A model generated the notes under the pieces. That model searched no databases, was not told where the DNA came from, and was given only the letters and a program-made list of their open reading frames with translations. The translations under genes and the position numbers were made by a program. DNA of 49,488 nucleotides from Phycisphaerales bacterium (GTDB lineage Bacteria > Planctomycetota > Phycisphaerae > Phycisphaerales > UBA1924), in contig JAJDDM010000137.1 of the NCBI GenBank assembly GCA_029260315.1, positions 1 to 49,488 on the forward strand, in the 5' to 3' direction. Shown here one piece after another: positions 9,796-16,225 of the stretch (positions are counted from its first letter, which is position 1; the number at the start of each line of letters is the position of its first letter).

Positions 9796-11088
9796 ATGGA
9801 GCGTCTCATCGGCCTGATCGGCGTCGTCCTGATGATCGCGATCGCGTGGGGACTCTCGTCGCATCGTCGGCGGTTTCCCGTGCGCCTCGTCCTCGCGGGC
9901 GTCGGGCTCCAGCTCGGGCTCGCCTTTCTCCTGCTCTCGTTCGAGCCGGTGGTCGAGGGATTCAACACCGTTGCCCAGGGCGTCAATGCCGCGATCGGCG
10001 CGACCGACGCCGGCATCGGCTTCGTCTGGGGCCATCTCGCCGACACCGGCGAGCGCGGCGAGAGGTTCGTCTTCGCCATCCACGCCATGAGCGTCGTCAT
10101 CTTCTTCGCCTCGCTGATGAGCCTGCTCTATCACCTCGGGATCATGCAGCGCGTCATCGCCGCCCTCGCGTGGCTGCTACGCGGCTCCCTGCGCGTCACC
10201 GGCACCGAGGCGATGGTCGTCTCCGCGAACGTCTTCGTCGGCCAGACCGAGGCGCCGCTGTGCGTCCGCCCGTTCCTCGAGAAGATGACCCGCTCGCAGA
10301 TCATGCTGCTGATGGTGGGGGGGTTCGCGACCATCGCCGGCAGCGTGCTGTTCGCCTACGTCGGCATCCTCGGCGGCTTCGGCGAGGAGAACGCCGAGCA
10401 GCGCGAGCTGTTCATCAAGCACCTGCTCACGGCGAGCGTGATGTCCGCGCCCGCCGCGTTCGTCATCGCCAAGGTCCTCGAACCCGAGACCCAGGAGCCC
10501 GTCGATGAGGGGCTGCGCCAGGCCGGCGTCGAATCCGAGCACCACAACGCCCTCGACGCCGCGGCGAGCGGGGCATCGGACGGCATGCGCCTCGCCCTCA
10601 ACATCGTCGCCATGCTCATCGCGTTCGTTTCGCTCGTGGCTCTGATCAACATCCCGCTTGGGGCGATCGGCGCGCGACTCGACGCAAACCTCGACGATGG
10701 CCTCGGCTGGCAGACCCTCAGCGTCCAGACCATCCTCGGCTACGCCTTCACGCCCATTGCCTGGGCCATGGGCGCCGCCTGGCAGGACCTCCAGGCTTTC
10801 GGCTCGCTCCTCGGCCAGAAGATCGTCCTCACCGAGTTCATCGCCTACGACTCGCTCGGCAAGATGCTTAACGCCGACGAACCGGGAATCTCGCCTCGCT
10901 CTGCCGCCATCGCCACCTTCGCCCTCTGCGGCTTCGCCAATATCCCCTCCATCGCCATCCAGATCGGCGGACTCAGCCCCCTGGCCCCCTCGAAACGCAA
11001 GGAGTTCGTCTCCCTCGGTCCGCGGGCCATGATCGGCGGTGCCCTGGCGAGCTGGATGACGGCCTCGATCGCCGGGCTGTTTCTTTGA
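9796..11088 (+). CDS. Concentrative nucleoside transporter (CNT/NupC family)
   Basis: The 430-residue inner-membrane protein follows the NupC/CNT plan: three N-terminal helices, the conserved core around VSANVFVGQTEAPLCVRPFL (about 150-170) with the GQTEAPL nucleoside-binding motif, GGFATIAGSVLFAYVG after it, and the second half with LTEFIAYDSLGKM and FALCGFANIPSIAIQIGG. CNT proteins import nucleosides with sodium or protons. The length is typical. The neighbour on the other strand is a uridine-kinase-like enzyme, so uptake and phosphorylation are likely to be coupled. The 54-bp divergent gap leaves room for one shared regulatory region, but no operator is evident. Confidence 0.93.
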   Translation: MERLIGLIGVVLMIAIAWGLSSHRRRFPVRLVLAGVGLQLGLAFLLLSFEPVVEGFNTVAQGVNAAIGATDAGIGFVWGHLADTGERGERFVFAIHAMSVVIFFASLMSLLYHLGIMQRVIAALAWLLRGSLRVTGTEAMVVSANVFVGQTEAPLCVRPFLEKMTRSQIMLLMVGGFATIAGSVLFAYVGILGGFGEENAEQRELFIKHLLTASVMSAPAAFVIAKVLEPETQEPVDEGLRQAGVESEHHNALDAAASGASDGMRLALNIVAMLIAFVSLVALINIPLGAIGARLDANLDDGLGWQTLSVQTILGYAFTPIAWAMGAAWQDLQAFGSLLGQKIVLTEFIAYDSLGKMLNADEPGISPRSAAIATFALCGFANIPSIAIQIGGLSPLAPSKRKEFVSLGPRAMIGGALASWMTASIAGLFL

Positions 11089-11114
11089 CCGACGCCCCTT
11101 GGTGGGCGACAACG

Positions 11115-11230
11115 GTGCCGCTGGTGGCTGGTCCACCAGTGCCGAACCACCGCTTGTGCCACTGGCGGCTTGTCCGCCAGTGCCGAACCGCCTTGCACGT
11201 CCGCACTGGTGGGCAAGCCGCCAGTGGCAC
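11115..11230. repeat. Three-unit palindromic repeat cluster
   Basis: Two direct 34-nt units (11115-11148 and 11156-11189) share about 30 of 34 bases and end in gtgccgaacc. A third, inverted copy lies at 11204-11230. Each unit is itself a palindrome around a cactggcggc / gccgccagtg stem. The cluster sits in the 252-bp gap after the nucleoside transporter. It resembles bacterial REP-type repeats and is a different sequence family from the other repeats in this window. Confidence 0.7.
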
Positions 11231-11340
11231 GTCTGGCCTGGAAACCTGAGCCCAATCGTGTCTTGAATCTACCTCCAACTCGCGGGCGTATTGACTGAGA
11301 ACTGAGCCGCCACTCAGAGCCGGCTCTTGGAGACAGACCC

Positions 11341-11787
11341 ATGCCGAAGCTGAACTCTCGCCTCGCACTCGCCGCGACTGCGGCACTCGTGATCTGCTCG
11401 ATCCTGATCGCGGCGGATCGAGCCTCCGCTCAGGTCTCCCCCAAGCCGCGCGAATCCGGGCGCCAATACGCCGCGTGGATCCCGCCGGGGGAGTACACCG
11501 CCATCGTCGTGTCGTCCAACGCCGACACGCGCAACTGGGCGATCTCGCTGCGCACCAAGGGCGGGGTCTTCCCGCTGACCGTCACGCCCCAGCAGAACGT
11601 CGTCATCCCCTTCGAACGCGGCTGGAAGATCACAGCCGACGACGAGGCCCGCGTGCTCTCCGAGCACATCCCCTTCGGCGACTTCACCGCCTTCAACCAG
11701 TTCGGCGAGGAGAACCCGATCCTGCTATCCGCCTGGGGCATCACCGCCGGCGGGCCGGTGCCGTTCGTGTATCGCGAGGTCCGATGA
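11341..11787 (+). CDS. Small secreted protein of unknown function
   Basis: I do not recognise a family. The 148-residue product has a clear signal peptide (a basic start, ALAATAALVICSILIAA, then cleavage near RASAQ, residue 31). The mature part of about 117 residues alternates hydrophobic and polar residues like a beta-rich domain (EYTAIVVSSNADTRNWAISL; FPLTVTPQQNVVIPFERGW). It has no cysteines after the signal peptide and no catalytic motif that I can identify. It stands alone: repeats precede it and a toxin-antitoxin pair follows 41 bp later. Confidence 0.7.
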   Translation: MPKLNSRLALAATAALVICSILIAADRASAQVSPKPRESGRQYAAWIPPGEYTAIVVSSNADTRNWAISLRTKGGVFPLTVTPQQNVVIPFERGWKITADDEARVLSEHIPFGDFTAFNQFGEENPILLSAWGITAGGPVPFVYREVR

Positions 11788-11828
11788 GCCGCCTTGCATC
11801 GCGCCCCAACATGTGAGAGAATGTGCCT

Positions 11829-12119
11829 ATGGGCCACGACGAGAAGATCGAGATCCAACTCGATGAATCGGAGCAGCGATTCATCCAGGACCGCATCGAC
11901 GCCGGCGAGTTCGAGTCCGCCGAGCAGATGGTGACCGATCTTCTGCGGCGATACCAGCGGTACGCCGCGTGGCGGGAGGATGCCCGGGAGAAGATCCGCG
12001 AGGGGATCGAGGCGGCCGAGCGGGGAGACCTCATCGATGGCGACGAGTTCTTCGCCGAGTTGGAGGCGGAACTGCTCGCACATGCCGAACGGGAGGAACG
12101 CGGAAAGCGGTCGGCCTGA
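11829..12119 (+). CDS. ParD-type antitoxin
   Basis: The 96-residue product begins with a ribbon-helix-helix-like segment: a beta strand (KIEIQLDESEQRFIQDRIDA) and two helices through FESAEQMVTDLLRRYQ. An acidic tail follows (REKIREGIEAAERGDLIDGD), typical of ParD/CC2985-type antitoxins. The N-terminal part binds the operon promoter and the tail wraps and blocks the toxin. ATG 11829 is used; a GTG two codons earlier is possible. Only 2 bp separate its stop from the toxin start, the normal tight coupling of such pairs. Confidence 0.82.
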   Translation: MGHDEKIEIQLDESEQRFIQDRIDAGEFESAEQMVTDLLRRYQRYAAWREDAREKIREGIEAAERGDLIDGDEFFAELEAELLAHAEREERGKRSA

Positions 12120-12121
12120 CG

Positions 12122-12424
12122 ATGGCGCGCATCCACGTCGTGACCGAACCCGCCTCGCGCGATATCCGTCAGATCGCGTATCACATCCGGGATCGGGAGG
12201 GCGGGCGAGTTGCGGCCCGCGTATCAAGTCGCATTCACGAGACCTTCGAGTTTCTCGCCGAGAATCCCGGCGTCGGCCATTATCGAGCGGATTTGAATGA
12301 GGAGCATCATCGATGTTGGCCCCTTTGGTCGTACCTGATTGTATATGACCCTACGGCGACGCCACTTCGCATCCTTCGTGTTCTGCACGGTGCGAGAGAC
12401 ATGCGGACGCTCATGGGTGAGTAG
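12122..12424 (+). CDS. ParE/RelE-superfamily toxin
   Basis: The 100-residue product has the ParE fold pattern: an N-terminal strand and helix (VTEPASRDIRQIAYHIRDR), a second helix (RVSSRIHETFEFLAENPG), then the C-terminal strands with CWPLWSYLIVYDPTATPLRI and RVLHGARDMRTL. ParE toxins act on DNA gyrase and RelE relatives cleave mRNA; the sequence alone does not settle which applies here. The gene ends one base before the convergent prolyl oligopeptidase gene ends. Such pairs stabilise the DNA they sit on or act in stress response. Confidence 0.85.
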   Translation: MARIHVVTEPASRDIRQIAYHIRDREGGRVAARVSSRIHETFEFLAENPGVGHYRADLNEEHHRCWPLWSYLIVYDPTATPLRILRVLHGARDMRTLMGE

Positions 12425-14572
12425 TCAGAATCCTGCCGGCAACTCCATCCCCAGATGCTCCATCAGAAACGCGTACTGATCCGCGATCTGCTCCACCGCC
12501 TTGGAAATCGGCGTCCCCGCGCCGTGTCCGGCCCGCGTCTCGATCCGGATCAGCACCGGGTTCTTGCACGAGCGGCTCTGGGCGTGCTGCAACGCCGCGG
12601 CGAACTTGAAGCTGTGCGCCGGCACCACACGATCATCATGGTCCGCCGTCGTGATCAGCGTCGGCGGATAGCACATCCCCTCGCGGACGTTGTGATACGG
12701 CGAGTACTTCAGGTTCGCGAAGAAGTCCGCCCGGTTCTCGCTCGGGTGGCCGTAGTCGCTCCGCCACGCCCACCCGATCGTGAACAGGTCGTAGCGGATC
12801 ATGTCCAGCACGCCGACCGCGGGAATCGCGGCCCCGAACAGCTCCGGACGCTGGGTCATGCACGCCCCGACCAGCAGCCCGCCGTTCGACCCGCCGTTGA
12901 TCGCCAGGCGCTCCGGCGACGTGTAGCCCTCGGCGATCAGAAACTCCGCCGCGCCGATGAAGTCATCGAAGACGTTCTGCTTGCGGGTCTTGATGCCCGC
13001 CTCGTGCCAGTCCTTGCCGTACTCGCCCCCGCCGCGCAGGTTCGGCACCGCGTACACCCCGCCCATCTCCAGCCACGTCAGGCGTGAGACGCTGAAACCC
13101 GGGGTCAGCGAGATGTTGAATCCGCCATAGCCGTAGAGCAGCGTCGGGTTGTCGCCGCTGAGGCTCAGGCCCTTGCGGTGGGTGATGAACATGGGGATCC
13201 GCGTGCCGTCCTTGGAGGAGTAAAAGACCTGGTTGGTTTCGTAGCGTTCGGGATCGAAGTCGACCTCGGGCCGACGAACAACCTCGCTCTCGCCCGATTC
13301 CACGTCGTAGCGATAGATCGTGGTGGGATATGTAAAACTCGTGAACGAGTAGAACGTCACGTCGTCATCGGCGTCGCCGCCGAAGCCGCTCGCCGTGCCG
13401 ATCGTCGGGAACGCGACGTCCCGGACGAACGCCCCGTTGGTCTCATAGACCTTCACGACCGTTCGAGCGTCCTGGAGATACTGACAGATCAGCCGCCCCC
13501 CGACGTGGCTGACGCTCTGGAGCACGTTCTCGCTCTCGGGAATGATTTCAACCTTTTCTCGCTCGCTGCTAGTGTCGACTCCGATCACACGCCCCTTGGA
13601 CGCATCGTCGGTCGTGTTGAAGAACATCACCGGCCCCTCGTTGCCGATGAAGGTATAGCTCGCCTCGAAGCCGGTGAACAACTCGTCCATGCCGGCCTCG
13701 GGGTTCTCATGGTCGAGGAAGAACAGGTTGTTCTCCTGGTGCGTCCCCTTCCACACGCCGACGACCAGGTACCGCCCGTCGTCGCTCACGCCCCCGCCGA
13801 AGCCCCAGTCCGGCTCATCGTCGCGGCTGTAGATGAGCACGTCTTCCTCCTGCGGCGTGCCGAGCTCGTGAAAATACAGCTTCTGGAACTTGTTGACCCC
13901 ATCGAGTTCCTCGCCCGACGCCGGAGCGTCGTATCGCGAGTAATAGAACCCGCGTCCGTCGTTGGTCCACGACATCCCGCTGAACTTGACCCACTCAAGC
14001 GTCTCGGGCAGATCCTCGCCCGTGCCCACGTTGCGGATCCTGACGCTCCGCCAGTCGCTCCCGCCGTCGCTGGTCGCGTAGGCGACGGAGCCGCCGTCGT
14101 CCGAGACGCTCCACCCGCCGAGCGAGATCGTCCCGTCCTTCGCCCAGATGTTCGGGTCCAGCAGCACATGCGGCTCGGAATCCAGCGAGTCTGACACATA
14201 CACCACCGACTGGTCCTGCAACCCGTCGTTCTTGGTGAAGAAGTACTTGCCGCCCTCCTCGTTCGGCAGGCCGTACCGCTCGTAGTTCCACAGCTCCTTC
14301 AGCCGCTCCTTGATCCGCTCGCGACCCGCCAGCGATTCCAGGTACGGCATGGTCACGACGTTCTGGGCCTTCACCCACGCCGCGGTCTGGTCGCTGTTGT
14401 CGTCCTCGAGCCAGCGGTAGGGGTCTTGGACCTCGACGCCGTGGTAGACGTCGACGACGTGCTCGCGGCGGGTTTCGGGGTAGTCGAGGGCCTGTCCGAG
14501 GACAGGCATAGGGGCGACGAACGCCGCGACGGAGAGGGCGAGCAAACGAGCGGTCTGGACGCGAAGTGACAT
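12425..14572 (-). CDS. Prolyl oligopeptidase (S9A), secreted
   Basis: The 715-residue product has a signal peptide (LLALSVAAFVAPMPVLGQA) and then the S9A start (YPETRREHVVDVYHGVEVQD, PYRWLEDD). A seven-bladed propeller occupies about 80-430 and an alpha/beta-hydrolase domain follows. The catalytic Ser is in NGGSNGGLL (about 561), the Asp in DHDDRVVPAHS (about 645) and the His in RAGHGAG (about 684). The enzyme cuts short peptides after proline. ATG 14572 is chosen for the signal peptide and an upstream GGGAGA; the frame stays open 25 codons further up. With M61, M24 and M16 peptidases also present, the window is rich in peptidases. Confidence 0.93.
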   Translation of the reverse strand: MSLRVQTARLLALSVAAFVAPMPVLGQALDYPETRREHVVDVYHGVEVQDPYRWLEDDNSDQTAAWVKAQNVVTMPYLESLAGRERIKERLKELWNYERYGLPNEEGGKYFFTKNDGLQDQSVVYVSDSLDSEPHVLLDPNIWAKDGTISLGGWSVSDDGGSVAYATSDGGSDWRSVRIRNVGTGEDLPETLEWVKFSGMSWTNDGRGFYYSRYDAPASGEELDGVNKFQKLYFHELGTPQEEDVLIYSRDDEPDWGFGGGVSDDGRYLVVGVWKGTHQENNLFFLDHENPEAGMDELFTGFEASYTFIGNEGPVMFFNTTDDASKGRVIGVDTSSEREKVEIIPESENVLQSVSHVGGRLICQYLQDARTVVKVYETNGAFVRDVAFPTIGTASGFGGDADDDVTFYSFTSFTYPTTIYRYDVESGESEVVRRPEVDFDPERYETNQVFYSSKDGTRIPMFITHRKGLSLSGDNPTLLYGYGGFNISLTPGFSVSRLTWLEMGGVYAVPNLRGGGEYGKDWHEAGIKTRKQNVFDDFIGAAEFLIAEGYTSPERLAINGGSNGGLLVGACMTQRPELFGAAIPAVGVLDMIRYDLFTIGWAWRSDYGHPSENRADFFANLKYSPYHNVREGMCYPPTLITTADHDDRVVPAHSFKFAAALQHAQSRSCKNPVLIRIETRAGHGAGTPISKAVEQIADQYAFLMEHLGMELPAGF

Positions 14573-14650
14573 GCGGAGTCTCCCATTCGCCCAGAGGACG
14601 GGCGCGGCAGCATAGTACCCGACACTTGCCGGACAATGATTCCACACAAA

Positions 14651-15082
14651 TCAGCCCGAAGGGCTGCCCGCCAATAGCCGGGGGCAACGCCCCCGGTGAC
14701 CCTCTTCCTTGAATGACCGGGTTCGATGATGCTCTTTCTGCCCCGCGAGGTAGCGCCGGAGATCCTCCACCTGCGATTGACCGATCGAAAATGCGCCGTA
14801 GCCATCCTGCCACCCGAACGCGGCGAACTCCGGGCCCTGCGTCTTGATCCATTTCGAGGAATCTCGCTTGATCTGCATCAAGAGCTCTGACACCGCGATC
14901 GTCTTGCCCATACTCACAAGCAGGTGTACATGATCGACCGTCCCGCCGGCGTCGAGCAGCCGGCATCCATGGTTGCGGCAGATGCCGCCGATGTAGGCGT
15001 AGAGATCCGGCTCGACGGTCTCGGGAATCATCGGCTCGCGGTTCTTCGTCGAGTAGACGATGTGCAAGGAGGGTGGACACAA
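14651..15082 (-). CDS. REP-associated tyrosine transposase (IS200-like Y1), probably decaying
   Basis: The frame carries the Y1 transposase core: HIVYSTKNREPMI, the HUH pair in VDHVHLLVSMGKTI, and the region with the catalytic Tyr in VEDLRRYLAGQKEHH. No ordinary start precedes it (a TTG at 15082 is the best). One base out of frame, an ATG at 15093-15095 begins MASTLVSTLL. Removing one base near 15065 joins the two into MASTLVSTLLHIVYSTKNRE, which matches the family start. At the other end the protein runs into the flanking repeat after RSFKEE and loses the usual C-terminal FDxRYxW-like end. So it is probably frameshifted and truncated. RAYT enzymes are single-copy relatives of IS200 transposases linked to REP repeats. 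Confidence 0.8.
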   Translation of the reverse strand: MCPPSLHIVYSTKNREPMIPETVEPDLYAYIGGICRNHGCRLLDAGGTVDHVHLLVSMGKTIAVSELLMQIKRDSSKWIKTQGPEFAAFGWQDGYGAFSIGQSQVEDLRRYLAGQKEHHRTRSFKEEGHRGRCPRLLAGSPSG

Positions 15083-15192
15083 GCGTTGACGCCATGTCTG
15101 AGTTCCACGATGACCCCTTCAGGGTCCAACTCCCGGCGCGGGTCCGGCTCCGGGGGCGTTGCCCCCGGCTATTCAGGAGGAGCCCTCCGGGC
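14654..15192. mobile_element. RAYT gene bounded by inverted REP repeats
   Basis: Arms at 14654-14696 and 15150-15192 (43 nt each) are inverted copies with about 37 of 43 matches. The inner 24 nt (14673-14696 and 15150-15173) match exactly. Within each arm ccgggggc and gcccccgg form an 8-bp hairpin with a 3-nt loop. The transposase-like gene lies between them on the minus strand and its 3' end is inside the left arm. The structure fits a RAYT locus with REP sequences on both sides. Confidence 0.8.
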
Positions 15193-15231
15193 CCGCCCTG
15201 CGACTCACTCGCTTATTCGCTCTTTCGCTTC

Positions 15232-16194
15232 CTACTGCACCAATCCCTTCGTCAGCCGCATGAACGCCGTCTCCAGGTTCACCGGCTCCTCGTCAAACTT
15301 CCGCAGCCGAAACCCGTTGTTTACCAGAATATTCGGCAGGTCGCTCACCGAGCCGCCCAGCGCCTCGTCGAACGTGAGCTGGATCGTCGCCCGCGCCAGC
15401 CCGTCGGCCCCCGTTTCCTCGATCAGGTCCACCTTCTTGACACCCTGGGCCTTGGTCAAGAGCGCCGCGGCGTCCGGCGAACGCTCATCCACCGAGATAT
15501 GTAAGACGTGCCCCAGCCGCGCCCGCTTGAGGATCTCCGCGACGCTGCCGTTGAACAGCAGCTTGCCCCGCTCGATGATCCCGATGGTGTTGCACAGCTC
15601 CGACAGCTCGTGCAAGATATGGCTCGAAATCAGGATCGTCTTGCCCATCCGCTTGAGCTCCTTGAGCAGCTCGCGGATTTCAATTCTCGCCCGCGGGTCC
15701 AGGCCGCTGGCGGGCTCGTCCATCAGCAGGACCTGCGGATCGTGCAGCAGCACCCGCGCGATGCTCAGCCGCTGCTGCATGCCCCGGCTCAGGCTGTTCA
15801 CCTCCGCCGTCGCCTTGTAGCCCAGGTCCGTCAGCTCCAGCACGTCGCCCACGACCTTCTTGCGCTGCACGCCGTGGATGTTGTACGCCGCGGCGAAGAA
15901 CTCGAGGTACTCCATCACCACCATGTCCTCGTACGCGCCCATGAAATCCGGCACATACCCGATCAGCGGGCGGATCTTTCTATTCTGATGCCCGACGGTA
16001 AACCCCGCGACCTGCGCCTGCCCGCTGCTCGGCTTCAGAAGCGTCGCCAGAATCTTGATCGTCGTCGTCTTGCCCGCGCCGTTGGGCCCGATGAACCCGA
16101 AGCAATCGCCCTCGTTGATCGTCAGATTCAGATTGTTCAGCGCGATCAGGCTGTCATACTTCTTGGTCAGATGCGTCGTCTCGATCATCGCCAT
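15232..16194 (-). CDS. ABC transporter ATP-binding protein
   Basis: This 320-residue ATPase has Walker A GPNGAGKTT (about 36-44), the ABC signature LSRGMQQRL (about 133) and Walker B VLLMDEPASGLD (about 152), followed by the switch His in ISSHILHEL. The C-terminal 100 residues form the extra domain common in ABC-2 exporters (DrrA/NatA type). The start ATG has GAGGAA upstream. It is 31 bp downstream of the 826-residue membrane protein gene, so the two form an operon. No ABC-2 permease is adjacent; downstream is the RAYT repeat region. The substrate is unknown. Confidence 0.93.
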   Translation of the reverse strand: MAMIETTHLTKKYDSLIALNNLNLTINEGDCFGFIGPNGAGKTTTIKILATLLKPSSGQAQVAGFTVGHQNRKIRPLIGYVPDFMGAYEDMVVMEYLEFFAAAYNIHGVQRKKVVGDVLELTDLGYKATAEVNSLSRGMQQRLSIARVLLHDPQVLLMDEPASGLDPRARIEIRELLKELKRMGKTILISSHILHELSELCNTIGIIERGKLLFNGSVAEILKRARLGHVLHISVDERSPDAAALLTKAQGVKKVDLIEETGADGLARATIQLTFDEALGGSVSDLPNILVNNGFRLRKFDEEPVNLETAFMRLTKGLVQ

Positions 16195-16225
16195 ACGGAT
16201 TCCTCATGCGCGAAGCGCATCTCGA

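Noticed and set aside
11115..11230. Possible CRISPR array in the repeat cluster
   Set aside because: The units are palindromes of unequal spacing with one inverted, and there are no regular unique spacers and no cas genes.
11829..12424. The ParD/ParE pair as part of a defence island
   Set aside because: No other defence-like genes surround it; the neighbours are a secreted protein and a peptidase.
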